64,000 nucleotides of DNA from CAYZNE01 sp964461035 (GCA_964461035.1 CAYWRI010000001.1:62001-126000), one strand, 5' to 3'. Shown: positions 1 through 8,827, counted from the stretch's first letter. Program-made: numbers and translations. Notes: generated by a model not told the origin, from the letters alone.

Positions 1-2
1 TT

Positions 3-389
3 CTTGTAAAAGAGCGTAAACGATTTGAAGTTGCAGGAGATAGGGGATATATTTGGTTTGACATTCCAACATGTATAGAATTAGGATTAATACCTGATAA
101 TTCAGAATTATATTCTAACGATAATAACTTAAATAATTGGCTAAATGCAAATGTTACTAATAAATCTTTTTATATTAAAGTTCCAAGATTACATAGAAAA
201 GTAAAGCTTATTGGAAAACGAAATCAGGGAGCCAGCTCTAGTAGAGTAAATAAACAAAAAGAATTAATTAATTATATAAAGAAAAATAAAGCTAAAATTC
301 CTAATGCACGTAAACATATAACTGCAATAAAAAAGAAAAATATTAAGAATGTTGAGGAGTTTAGAGAGCATTTAAAAAAATCTGCTTAA
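3..389 (+). CDS. Hypothetical protein, C-terminal part (gene starts before window)
   Basis: An open frame enters from the left edge and ends at TAA 387-389. The visible 128 residues contain no family motif I recognise. The first part is ordinary globular sequence (for example GDRGYIWFDIP), and the last 60 residues are strongly lysine/arginine-rich, which would suit nucleic-acid binding. It converges with the CNNM-type gene, leaving 19 bases between the two stops. No function is proposed. The frame itself is convincing because of its length and its codon use, which matches the neighbours. Confidence 0.6.
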   Translation, partial: LVKERKRFEVAGDRGYIWFDIPTCIELGLIPDNSELYSNDNNLNNWLNANVTNKSFYIKVPRLHRKVKLIGKRNQGASSSRVNKQKELINYIKKNKAKIPNARKHITAIKKKNIKNVEEFREHLKKSA

Positions 390-408
390 ACCAATTTAAT
401 TTTTTTAA

Positions 409-1671
409 TTATTTATACTTGATAAGTTTGACACTTTTTATTCCTTTTTTTGTTACAGAAACAACTTCAATCATAACATTATTTTTTAAACGAATTTTCT
501 CACCTTTTATAGGTATTCTTTTAAGTCGATGTTCGATAAATCCTGCTAAAGTATTAAAATTTTCTTTTTTAAGATTGAGAGAAAATATTTTATTAACATC
601 ATTAATACTTATTTTAGGATCAATTAAAGCTTGTTTTTTATTTAATCTTTTTACATAAACACTATTTGTCCTACTCTTATCAAATATGTCTCCAACTATT
701 TCTTCAAGAATATCTTCAAGAGTAACAAGTCCTAGTATTGCGCCATATTCATCAACAACCATTGCTGCAGGAATATCCTTTCCTTCAAACTCATTTAGCA
801 AGTCTTCAACCCTTTTTGATTCAGGAACAAAAGGAATTTTTTTAATCAAGAATTTAATTTTGATTTCTACTTTTTTATTTTTTAGATATTTTAAAACATC
901 ATCAATGTGTAAGAGTCCAATGATATTGTTATTTGTACTTGAATAAATGGGAAATTTTGAATATCTTGATTTAATTATAAAATTAAGAATTTGTTTTAAT
1001 TTTTTATTACCGTCAAGCATTTCAACATATTCAAAAGGAGTCATTATATCTGTAACTGTTCTTTCTTCAAATTCAAGAACATTGTTCATCATGTCTGCAA
1101 CATCTTTGCTTAAAATCCCTTCTTTTTCACCCATTACAACAATTGTTCTTATTTCATCTTCTGAAATATGTGCTGATTTTTTCCCACCGAAAAATTTTGT
1201 TGCTGTTTTAGCAATAAATTCAAAAAATTTTACAATTGGATAAATAGCATATATGAAAATTTCTAAAGGCTTAGCAACCTTTAGTGCTATATTTTCAGGG
1301 TTATGTGCCGCTATTGACTTAGGACATATTTCACCAAAAACTAATATCACAAAAGTCATTATTCCTGTTGCAATACCAACTCCAGAAGAACCAAATAAAT
1401 CTGTGAAAATAACAGTGGCCAATGTTGCTGCAGAAATATTAACCAGATTATTCATTAAAAGTATTGTAATAATTAATTTATGTGGTTCTTGTTTCAATCT
1501 GAGAAGTGCATCTGCACCTTTTATTTTTCTTCTTTCAAGAGAATGAGCTTTAATCATAGTAATAGAAAGCATTGCTGTTTCCATACCTGAAAAAATTCCT
1601 GATAATATTATAAGCAATATCAAGAATATTATTAAACCCATCATCTTTATTAAATAACTAAATATGTTCAT
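409..1671 (-). CDS. CNNM/CorC (HlyC)-family membrane protein with CBS pair
   Basis: This is a 420-residue membrane protein of the DUF21/CNNM family, which is associated with divalent cation (Mg2+) transport. Residues 1-175 hold the DUF21 membrane domain with about four hydrophobic segments. Residues 205-325 hold two CBS domains (landmarks VTDIMTP and VVDEYGAILGLVTLEDILEEIVGDI), which bind adenine nucleotides in relatives. Residues 338-418 match the CorC/HlyC C-terminal domain. Length and domain order are typical. The start could instead be Met10/Met11 (1644/1641), because a TATA-like TTATATAAT lies at 1672-1680, the usual distance for a leaderless start there. Transport activity is inferred from family only. 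Confidence 0.88.
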   Translation of the reverse strand: MNIFSYLIKMMGLIIFLILLIILSGIFSGMETAMLSITMIKAHSLERRKIKGADALLRLKQEPHKLIITILLMNNLVNISAATLATVIFTDLFGSSGVGIATGIMTFVILVFGEICPKSIAAHNPENIALKVAKPLEIFIYAIYPIVKFFEFIAKTATKFFGGKKSAHISEDEIRTIVVMGEKEGILSKDVADMMNNVLEFEERTVTDIMTPFEYVEMLDGNKKLKQILNFIIKSRYSKFPIYSSTNNNIIGLLHIDDVLKYLKNKKVEIKIKFLIKKIPFVPESKRVEDLLNEFEGKDIPAAMVVDEYGAILGLVTLEDILEEIVGDIFDKSRTNSVYVKRLNKKQALIDPKISINDVNKIFSLNLKKENFNTLAGFIEHRLKRIPIKGEKIRLKNNVMIEVVSVTKKGIKSVKLIKYK

Positions 1672-1765
1672 TTATATAATTTTTGGAAGAAACTATTGTT
1701 CAAAATAAATTGAAGATAAATAAATCAATAAATTTTTATAGATTTGTATTTTTATTAAGAATAAT

Positions 1766-2323
1766 ATGACTAATATATTTATCATTCATGGAGCATATGG
1801 AAATCCTGAAGAAAATTGGTTTCCTTGGTTAAAAGTTGAGCTTGAAAAAATAAATTGTAAAGTTTTTATTCCTGAATTTCCAACACCTGAAAACCAATCA
1901 TTAACAACTTGGTTAAATGTTTTTGAAGAATATAACCAATACGTGGACGAAAATTCTATTTTTGTAGGACATAGTCTTGGTCCCGCATTTATATTAAACA
2001 TTCTTGAGAAAATAGAAAAACCTGTAAAAGCTTGTTTCTTTGCTTCAGGGTGGATTGGTTTATTAGGAAATCCTTATTTTGATAAAATAAATAAGACCCT
2101 GGTTGACAAGAAGTTTGATTGGCGAATTATCAAGCAAAATTGTAAAAAGTTTTTTATTTTTTATTCTGATAATGATCCCTATGTTTCTCTAAAAAAATCA
2201 GAAGAATTATCAAGAAATTTGGGTACTGAAGCGATTCTTGTTAAGAATGCAGGACATTTCAATAAAGAGACGGGTTATTCTAAATTTGAATTACTTTTAA
2301 AGGAAATTAAAAATTCACTTTAA
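1766..2323 (+). CDS. RBBP9/YdeN-type serine hydrolase
   Basis: A 185-residue alpha/beta-hydrolase of the RBBP9/YdeN type. It has the HGAYGNPEENWFPWL opening, the nucleophile elbow GHSLG (Ser70), an acid region FYSDNDPYV near residue 133 and a catalytic-His region NAGHF near 166. The length is right for this compact family. The fold and triad are clear, but the substrate is unknown. The AT-rich TATA-like TTTTATAG about 27 bases upstream suggests a leaderless transcript starting at this ATG. It is a lone gene, convergent with MBF1. Confidence 0.85.
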   Translation: MTNIFIIHGAYGNPEENWFPWLKVELEKINCKVFIPEFPTPENQSLTTWLNVFEEYNQYVDENSIFVGHSLGPAFILNILEKIEKPVKACFFASGWIGLLGNPYFDKINKTLVDKKFDWRIIKQNCKKFFIFYSDNDPYVSLKKSEELSRNLGTEAILVKNAGHFNKETGYSKFELLLKEIKNSL

Positions 2324-2345
2324 TAAATTAAAATGAAACAAGAAA

Positions 2346-2831
2346 CTATTTTTTCAGTTTTTTCTTGATCATATCGCCAAGAGTCATTGGAGAATCATTT
2401 TCATCTTCAAACTTTTTAATACTTGTTTTTTTATTTTCCATAGTAATCATAAGTTTTATATGAAGAAACTTTTCTAGTTTATGTATTATTACTTCTGTTG
2501 GCTCAAAATGGCCTGATTCTATATTGTGCAATAACGATTCTTTAATTGCTAGCTTTTTAGCCAAATCTTCTTGTTTCCAATTTTTATTTTCTCTCGCACT
2601 TTTAACAAGCTTTCCATAATTTTCAACAAGAACACTTACAACTTCAGAACTTGAAAAATCATTATTAGTATTATTTGAAAAATTAGAATAATTATTATTT
2701 ACAGGAGTCTCTGAACTATTTATTATTGTACCTAGTTTTGCACAATTTTTGCAGACTTCAATATCTGCACCCTCTATTCTTGAAAGAAATAATTCATCTG
2801 TTTCTTTACCACAAATTACGCATTGACCCAT
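2346..2831 (-). CDS. MBF1-like transcription factor (zinc ribbon + HTH)
   Basis: A 161-residue archaeal multiprotein-bridging-factor-1 homologue. Cys4/Cys7 and Cys27/Cys30 form an N-terminal zinc ribbon, an Asn-rich linker follows, and residues 68-122 form an XRE/HTH_3 helix-turn-helix (NWKQEDLAKKLAIKESLLHNIESG). Archaeal MBF1 is a transcription- and ribosome-associated regulator. It is the second gene of a two-gene operon: only 10 bases separate it from the upstream THUMP-domain gene, and its own GGTGAT site lies just before the ATG. Family assignment is secure; the precise role is not established. Confidence 0.9.
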   Translation of the reverse strand: MGQCVICGKETDELFLSRIEGADIEVCKNCAKLGTIINSSETPVNNNYSNFSNNTNNDFSSSEVVSVLVENYGKLVKSARENKNWKQEDLAKKLAIKESLLHNIESGHFEPTEVIIHKLEKFLHIKLMITMENKKTSIKKFEDENDSPMTLGDMIKKKLKK

Positions 2832-2841
2832 TTATATCACC

Positions 2842-4053
2842 CTATTTTCTAGTTATGATAAGATAATTTAACTCTAATTCACCAATTACTATCTTTGATG
2901 AACTTTCAAGCTTAAAAGTTTTGTGATTTAAGAGTTCTATAAATAATTCAGGCTTTTGAATCAAAATACCCATTTTACCCGTTTCTTTAAGAACATATTC
3001 TGTCTGATATAAAAATTCTTTATACATTTTTGAAACTCTTTTAGACGCTGTATGTTTAGATTCAGATGGAAGAAAAGTTGCTATTTTATCAACATCATGC
3101 TTTTCAAATTTTGTATCTAACCAATCTAAAGATATTTTTGAAAAGTTAATAATATCAAGAATTCCTGCAACTTTTGCATTACTTTTTCCAGAGTTCATTT
3201 CTTGTAATAATTCCGAATAAGCAAATATTTTATTTTTATTTAATTTAATTAAATTTGCTTTAGCTTTTTCTTTTAATTTTTTTAATTCTTCTTCTAAAGC
3301 AATATCTTTGAATAATATATTGCTTGTTTCTGAAGCTAATGCCTCATAAAAATTATGCATTCCTGAAAGATAAAGTCCTGCTTCTATTGATGTTTCAGCA
3401 GTTTTAGAATTAGGATCAAGAAGAATTTCACCTTCTTTATAATCAATTTCTCTAATTAAATGATATGCGACTGTTGCATTTAATGATTTTCCAGAGTTTA
3501 TTAATTTATATTGTCTTTTACTTAAGTTTTCTCTTGCAATGTCAACACCAAAAATTGCATGAGTTTTATTTACATGTAATACAAATCTTAAAGCAGAAGA
3601 ATCAAATTTTACTTTTTTATCAGCATATTTCTTAAGAATCAATTCGCCAAGAGCTGGTTCTATTTCTCTTGAATCAAGATCAGAATTTAAACGATTAGCT
3701 CTTACATAAAAATTATCATAATTTTGAGTCCAAAATTTGAATTCTTTAGTATTAATGCTTTTTTCTATTTTTTTATATAAGTCTTCAACGTCTTTAAAGT
3801 CAAATTCATCAACAACACACATTATTTTACTTGCTGCCTGAGATAATATTGTTAATTTAAACAGATTCAATAAATCTTTTTTAGTATTGTTAATATTAAA
3901 GACTAAAACAGATTCTTTTTTTACTGTATCTTTGTTCATAATCTCTTTTATTTCTTTTTCTGCTGAATTCTCTATTCCTATTTCTGTTATGAGTACAATT
4001 TTTAATTTTTTACCTAATAAACTAGTTTTTATTGATTGTTTTATATTTTTCAT
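2842..4053 (-). CDS. THUMP-domain protein with degenerate RNA methyltransferase domain
   Basis: This 403-residue protein has the layout of TrmN/RlmKL-type RNA methyltransferases: an N-terminal THUMP region (residues 15-170, including a stretch resembling SALRFVLHVNKTHAIFGVDI) and a C-terminal Rossmann region. The catalytic motifs are altered. The SAM-binding loop reads LLDPNSKTAETSIEAGL instead of DPxCGSGTxxIEA, and the usual NPPYG/DLPYG motif is replaced by TFLPSESKHT. The RNA-binding half therefore looks intact and catalysis looks lost. It is first gene of an operon with MBF1. It may be an RNA-binding or partner subunit; that is inference. Confidence 0.7.
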   Translation of the reverse strand: MKNIKQSIKTSLLGKKLKIVLITEIGIENSAEKEIKEIMNKDTVKKESVLVFNINNTKKDLLNLFKLTILSQAASKIMCVVDEFDFKDVEDLYKKIEKSINTKEFKFWTQNYDNFYVRANRLNSDLDSREIEPALGELILKKYADKKVKFDSSALRFVLHVNKTHAIFGVDIARENLSKRQYKLINSGKSLNATVAYHLIREIDYKEGEILLDPNSKTAETSIEAGLYLSGMHNFYEALASETSNILFKDIALEEELKKLKEKAKANLIKLNKNKIFAYSELLQEMNSGKSNAKVAGILDIINFSKISLDWLDTKFEKHDVDKIATFLPSESKHTASKRVSKMYKEFLYQTEYVLKETGKMGILIQKPELFIELLNHKTFKLESSSKIVIGELELNYLIITRK

Positions 4054-4170
4054 CTTACAAAAGAAAGAATGAATGATTTGTTTTAAAGTGTTTCTATTGT
4101 TTAACCAGATAATTCAATTTTTACTAAAATAAAAAAATGTTACCCCTAGTTATTTATTTTCAATATTATA

Positions 4171-4186
4171 GTCTCTAAAAAGAGAC
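4171..4186. promoter_or_regulatory. Perfect hairpin/palindrome upstream of TldD
   Basis: GTCTCT and AGAGAC are separated by AAAA, giving a six-base-pair palindrome between the divergent THUMP and TldD genes. It could be an operator or a short hairpin. No regulator is identified. Confidence 0.3.
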
Positions 4187-4268
4187 AACTGTTAAAATAG
4201 AAATGCTTAAATAGTTTTATTATTTTCTAATGTTTATCTAATGAATGTAATAAAAAATGGTGATTTAA

Positions 4269-5852
4269 GTGTATGAAGAAGTATTTACGTTAATTGAAAA
4301 ACACCTACAACAAGTTATGGCGGCATCTCTTAAGCATCGAGATCATGCTCAAAATCAAACAAAATCCTATCAACCTTATTTTTCATCGATACTTATTCGT
4401 GATGACACAGATTTTGCAATAGATATGAGTAATGGTGCAGTAATTCAAAGAGAAGAAGACAATAGAATTAGAAGGGGAAGATTTGAAACAAGATTTGGAG
4501 ATTATACTAGGGGTGGTGGTAGAGCAAAAAGTGCATTTACCTTACCTTATGAATTAGATTTAAGAGCATCGAAAAAAATTTTGGAAAATTCTACTACAGA
4601 AACCATGTGGGCGGCTCTGAGAGATTTTTCAAGAAAAAATATTCAAAATATTGGAAGTCGAACCACAGATAATAGATTTAAAAAATTCTTAAAAGAACAA
4701 TCACATTTATTTATAGATGCGGAGAAAAAAATTACTAATAATTTAGAAGAATTAGTTGAAGACCTAAAAGAAGTTTCAATAAAAACTGAACACAAAGACA
4801 TATACTCAACAGATTTTTACATGGGGATAGAAAAAATTAACAAGTACATTGTAAACTCAGAAGGAAGTAAAATATTTATGAGTTCTATACGAAATCGTTT
4901 GGAGTTAACAGTATCGACCACTGATGTTAAAGGAAGACTTATTCTTAATTCTCAAGTACTACATTGGTTTGATAATTCGCCTCGACCTACTAAAGAAATA
5001 ATTTATCAAGAAATGAGTACACTTATTAAAGATATCCTTGAAATTGCAAAAGCACCTTTTATGAAACCGGGTCATTATCCTTGTATATTAGATGGTTTAA
5101 ATCATGGGGTCTTTTGGCATGAAGTGATAGGTCACGGTTTAGAAGGACAAAGAATTGGAGACACATCTGAAGAATCAGAATCCATTTTTGCAAAAAGAAT
5201 CGGAACAAAAGTTTGTCCTGAATTTATATCTTTATATGATGATCCTACACTGGAAGGACAAGCAGGTTCTTATCTTTATGATGATGAAGGGATCCCTGCT
5301 CAAAAAGTGACACTAATCGAAAACGGAGTTTTAAGAAATTATTTGTATTCTAGAGAAAATCAATCGATAATTCCCACAAGATCTAATGGTCATGGTAGAT
5401 GTGATTTAGAATACCTACCGCGAGCTAGAATGAGTAATCTTATTCTTAAATCAGAAAAACAACTATCTCCCGAAATTCTAGAAGAACAATTAATTCAATT
5501 ATTACGTGAAGAACATTTTGATTTTGGACTTATAGTTTTGGGAACTGAAGGAGGATATACAATTCCTGAAGATAGCACTTTTACTACATATCCCAGCAAA
5601 ACATACAAAATAGATAAAAACGGAAATAAAACATTAGTTAGAGGTTTAACTATTGTTGGAACACCATTTACATCATTGGATAGTATCATAGCAACAGGTA
5701 AAAATCATCTTTGGTTCTCAGGAGATTGTGGTGCAGAGTCAGGTAATGTTCCTTCTGCACAATATGCACCTGAAGTATTACTAAGGTCTTTAGAATTTGG
5801 AAAAATATCTAAGGATACTTACTCCGAAGTATCTCAACCTATTTTCAAATAG
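4269..5852 (+). CDS. tldD: TldD family metalloprotease
   Basis: A 527-residue TldD/PmbA-family protein. The signature HExxxH is present as HEVIGH at 284-289, within the family block WHEVIGHGLEGQ, and the C-terminal GGYTIPEDSTFTTYPSKTYKI block is also family-like. TldD normally pairs with TldE/PmbA to degrade unfolded or modified peptides in the cytoplasm, but no partner gene is adjacent. The protein is somewhat longer than the usual 450-480 residues. The start is GTG with a GGTGAT site just upstream. Confidence 0.9.
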   Translation: MYEEVFTLIEKHLQQVMAASLKHRDHAQNQTKSYQPYFSSILIRDDTDFAIDMSNGAVIQREEDNRIRRGRFETRFGDYTRGGGRAKSAFTLPYELDLRASKKILENSTTETMWAALRDFSRKNIQNIGSRTTDNRFKKFLKEQSHLFIDAEKKITNNLEELVEDLKEVSIKTEHKDIYSTDFYMGIEKINKYIVNSEGSKIFMSSIRNRLELTVSTTDVKGRLILNSQVLHWFDNSPRPTKEIIYQEMSTLIKDILEIAKAPFMKPGHYPCILDGLNHGVFWHEVIGHGLEGQRIGDTSEESESIFAKRIGTKVCPEFISLYDDPTLEGQAGSYLYDDEGIPAQKVTLIENGVLRNYLYSRENQSIIPTRSNGHGRCDLEYLPRARMSNLILKSEKQLSPEILEEQLIQLLREEHFDFGLIVLGTEGGYTIPEDSTFTTYPSKTYKIDKNGNKTLVRGLTIVGTPFTSLDSIIATGKNHLWFSGDCGAESGNVPSAQYAPEVLLRSLEFGKISKDTYSEVSQPIFK

Positions 5853-6208
5853 AATATTAACAAAATGACCTCTTCTACAACCTAAATCTTAGACTTATTA
5901 TTGATTGAAAATCAATAATGACCAAAATTTTCAATTTTGCTTTATGTGTTAGCATGACCAAAAACTAAGTTTTTGATTTCAAAAACCTTAGATTTTTGCA
6001 CAGATTGTGGTATTCAACAAAAAGGATGTTTATACAAAAACAAATTTTTGAGCATTAAACAAAAGTTTAATAGTCACAAAAAAGCCCAAGTCATAACCTA
6101 AATCTTGGATTTATTATTGGCTTTTTTGAGAACAATAAGTAAATTGTTTTAAAGTGTTTTTATTGGGATAAAATAGATTAAATTAACTTATGTCCAAAAT
6201 TAAGGACT
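5853..6208. other. Intergenic region rich in hairpins
   Basis: About 356 bases without a gene between the convergent TldD and Rhs genes. It contains an ATTGATTG/CAATCAAT-type palindrome near 5917-5934, a hairpin at 5965-5991 (CTAAGTTTTTGA against TCAAAAACCTTAG, one bulged base) and the long hairpin at 6078-6127. A motif ACCTAAATCTTNGA followed by TTATTATTG occurs twice (near 5880 and 6096). It may serve as a two-way terminator or hold repeat remnants. Confidence 0.5.
6078..6127. repeat. Long hairpin element, copy 1
   Basis: Nine perfect outer base pairs, AAAAAAGCC (6078-6086) with GGCTTTTTT (6119-6127), enclose a second hairpin TAAATC-TTG-GATTTA (6099-6113). The T-run on both strands suits a bidirectional terminator between the convergent genes. 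A related hairpin with the same outer arms occurs at 47606-47652 in the opposite orientation. Confidence 0.55.
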
Positions 6209-7381
6209 TTATTCAAATCTTCTAGCTTCTGCTTCAAAAACATTCTTTTCTAAATAATTTTCACCAAAATCAAAATCTCCTGATAACTTATACTCTATAT
6301 GAAAAGGTGCTGCTTCTGCAATAAAGTTAGTTATTGTTTTTATTAACACGCCTGTAAAAACAGATACTTCTTGTTCTTTATAATCCTCTTTGGTCCATTT
6401 AGATAATCTTGGTTGTACAGATTGAGTAAAAAGAGTAGTACGTTCCTCAAATTGTAGCGTATGAATCCATTCATGGCGAAGAATAGAATTTTTATCCTTA
6501 TAACCATTAGTTGAGACAACTATTGAATTACCTGAAGAATCTCCTCCCCAAGAAGAATCATGAAAAATTAATGAACCTGTTTTAACACTATCTTTAAAAG
6601 AAAATTTCTGGCCAAGTATTATACGACCTGTAGTTACCAGTAGAGTAAGAGGAGAAGGAGTTAATTTTAATCCTTCAGATCCTACTTCTACATATGCTGG
6701 ACCAATAAGAGTTCGATAGGAAGAAAACCAATTATCTCCTTTTATCGCATTGCCTTTTATTGAAGTACCCGCACTATGCATCAGTTTTGTGGGGTAGAAT
6801 TGATTCTGGTTATGAATGAAAAACTCTTTAGATCCTGCTTCAATAGCGCCTCCAAGCAATCCTGCTGCAAATCCCTTCCAAAATCCGTTTCCTTCAAAAT
6901 ATGAATTAGTTCCAGTCCATATAGCGCTTGAAGTCATTGCAACCATAAAACTTTCAGCAGTATTTCCTACTCTTTCATCAGGATTATTACCATCAGAATC
7001 AACATAATTCATTGGATTATTAGAAACATAGGAATAAGCATGATTGTCACGCACAGGATCAACTCCAAGGAACTTACCAGAATCATAGTCATAATAACGA
7101 GCATTAAAATAATAATTATTTGTATTATCTAATTCTTTACCTGTAAAACTGAATTTAATATTATTATTTTTTAATTGTTGACCATAAGGTAAAACATTCG
7201 ATTCAGTAACAACATTCTCATCATCGAGAGTTAGTCTATCACTACCTAACCTATCAGTAACCTTAAAATTAATTTCATTATTAACAATCTCGAAATCAGA
7301 ACCATAACGCGTAATTGTTGAAGCATTCACACTGTTTAAACAAAGTAAAAACAATAATAAAAATATGGTAAATTTATTCAT
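6209..7381 (-). CDS. Secreted Rhs-core protein with HExxH (zincin-like) C-terminal domain
   Basis: A 390-residue protein with a signal peptide (residues 1-20, ending SVNA). Residues 40-131 form a single RHS-repeat-associated core (DRLGSDRLTL, YYFNARYYDYDSGKFLGVDP, YVSNNPMNYVD). The 260-residue tail starts with a glycine-rich hydrophobic stretch (GFWKGFAAGLLGGAI) and carries HEWIH at 303-307, a zinc-metallopeptidase-type motif. It is one of three copies in the window that share residues 1-131 and differ completely afterwards. The Rhs part is tiny compared with bacterial Rhs proteins, and no immunity-like gene follows. A secreted peptidase effector is plausible but unproven. Confidence 0.75.
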   Translation of the reverse strand: MNKFTIFLLLFLLCLNSVNASTITRYGSDFEIVNNEINFKVTDRLGSDRLTLDDENVVTESNVLPYGQQLKNNNIKFSFTGKELDNTNNYYFNARYYDYDSGKFLGVDPVRDNHAYSYVSNNPMNYVDSDGNNPDERVGNTAESFMVAMTSSAIWTGTNSYFEGNGFWKGFAAGLLGGAIEAGSKEFFIHNQNQFYPTKLMHSAGTSIKGNAIKGDNWFSSYRTLIGPAYVEVGSEGLKLTPSPLTLLVTTGRIILGQKFSFKDSVKTGSLIFHDSSWGGDSSGNSIVVSTNGYKDKNSILRHEWIHTLQFEERTTLFTQSVQPRLSKWTKEDYKEQEVSVFTGVLIKTITNFIAEAAPFHIEYKLSGDFDFGENYLEKNVFEAEARRFE

Positions 7382-7403
7382 ATGTACAAAATAGAATTAA
7401 ATC

Positions 7404-7414
7404 TTTAAAAATAT
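7404..7414 (-). promoter_or_regulatory. Conserved TATA-like box of Rhs copy 1
   Basis: TTTAAAAATAT on the plus strand, centred 28 bases before the ATG. The same element occurs at the same distance upstream of the other two Rhs-core genes (8734-8744 and 35968-35978), indicating a shared promoter and leaderless mRNAs. Confidence 0.55.
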
Positions 7415-7487
7415 TCTTGTAAAAAGAATTAAGAAAACAAGAATTAAAAAATAAGCACAGCATTGTAGTTAATAACTTCAAATCAAA

Positions 7488-8711
7488 TTAATTATCATCC
7501 TTAGTTTCTGGTGAAACTTTAACAAGGTGATACGAATGCGTTTGAAAATTAGCAGTATTATCTAAAAGCTTAGTGGGATCAAAAACAACAGAAGACGGAT
7601 CCTTTACATCTCTAATCTTAGCAACAATATTTTTAGACGAAACATATATATCCGGAGTAAGATGAAGATTAAGATACTCATCAAAAGAATAACCAATACG
7701 TAAATATTCATTTTCATTTACTTTATAATAAACATATGAAACAAGAGTGTTTGGAGGATTTAGATAAGCATATTTTTTTTGCACATTTGTATATTCAGCT
7801 ATATCCTCTATAGGATCAAACGTAACAAGTCTATTATCATCAGGATCACAACTCTTAGGTATTAAAGTTTCCGCATCAATATTCATACTCCCTTCAATAT
7901 CAATTGACCAAATATCCAAATTAAGCATATTCGCAAATGCCTGTGCATTAGAACAACCATCTTCTCTGGACGCCGCACCAGAGCAACTCTTTAAAATGCC
8001 TTCAGACCCACCTTTAAACATCTGCTGATACTCCGAACCCATATCCTCAATATTACTACCAAATAAATACATATCACCTAAAAGCATCATTCTTGGTTGA
8101 CCATGAGCTCCAAATATAAAAAAATCATATTGTTCTCCCGTGGCTGAAAATTTCTCCAACGCCAAAGTAAAAGCCTCCTTAAACTCCGCAAGATCATTTA
8201 TAACATACTCATCAACAGTATGACCTTTAGACTCATATTTTTTACTAGTTTCAGACTTAAAAGCACCATTATAATCACCAGTCTCATAATTTGCATGTAT
8301 ATACAAAATATTCTCCAATCCTGAAGGATCAATATAATTCATAGGATTATTAGAAACATAAGCATAAGCATGATTGTCAGAGACAGGATCAACTCCTAGG
8401 AACTTACCAGAATCATAGTCATAATAACGAGCATTAAAATAATAATTATTTGTATTGTCCAATTCTTTACCTGTAAAACTAAATTTAACATTATTATTTT
8501 TTAATTGTTGACCATAAGGTAAAACATTCGATTCAGCAATAACATTTTCATTGTTAAGTGTTAGTCTATCACTACCCAACCTATCATTAATTTTATAAGA
8601 AATCTCATTACCAATAATTTTGAAATCAGAACCATAATGCGTAATTGTTGAAGCATTTACACTGCTTAAACAAAGTAAAAATAGTAATAAAAATATGGTA
8701 AATTTATTCAT
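7488..8711 (-). CDS. Secreted Rhs-core protein with caspase-like (clan CD) C-terminal domain
   Basis: A 407-residue paralogue of the neighbouring Rhs gene: signal peptide 1-20, RHS core to about residue 131, then a different tail. In the tail, FFIFGAHGQ places His203 after a hydrophobic strand and GILKSCSGA places Cys243 after a second strand. A His-Gly then Cys about 40 residues apart is the layout of clan CD peptidases (caspase, gingipain, clostripain). The first in-frame start is GTG 8717, but ATG 8711 aligns with the MNKF start of both paralogues and lies 28 bases from the TATA-like box. It is 107 bases upstream of copy 1, same strand. Peptidase activity is inferred. Confidence 0.75.
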   Translation of the reverse strand: MNKFTIFLLLFLLCLSSVNASTITHYGSDFKIIGNEISYKINDRLGSDRLTLNNENVIAESNVLPYGQQLKNNNVKFSFTGKELDNTNNYYFNARYYDYDSGKFLGVDPVSDNHAYAYVSNNPMNYIDPSGLENILYIHANYETGDYNGAFKSETSKKYESKGHTVDEYVINDLAEFKEAFTLALEKFSATGEQYDFFIFGAHGQPRMMLLGDMYLFGSNIEDMGSEYQQMFKGGSEGILKSCSGAASREDGCSNAQAFANMLNLDIWSIDIEGSMNIDAETLIPKSCDPDDNRLVTFDPIEDIAEYTNVQKKYAYLNPPNTLVSYVYYKVNENEYLRIGYSFDEYLNLHLTPDIYVSSKNIVAKIRDVKDPSSVVFDPTKLLDNTANFQTHSYHLVKVSPETKDDN

Positions 8712-8733
8712 ATACACAAAATGGAGTTAAATC

Positions 8734-8744
8734 TTTAAAAATAT
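8734..8744 (-). promoter_or_regulatory. Conserved TATA-like box of Rhs copy 2
   Basis: TTTAAAAATAT on the plus strand, centred 28 bases from the ATG at 8711. It supports that start rather than the upstream GTG, and matches the other two Rhs promoters. Confidence 0.55.
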
Positions 8745-8797
8745 TTTTAAAAATTTAGAATCGAACAATAAGAATCTACGGAAGAGTATGAAAAGAA

Positions 8798-8808
8798 TTT
8801 ATAAATAA
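8798..8808 (+). promoter_or_regulatory. TATA-like box of Trm-G10 gene
   Basis: TTTATAAATAA centred near 8803. The expected transcription start, 25-27 bases downstream, coincides with ATG 8828, so the mRNA is probably leaderless and the upstream ATG 8810 unused. Confidence 0.5.
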
Positions 8809-8827
8809 AATGTGCTTTGTGAAGTGT

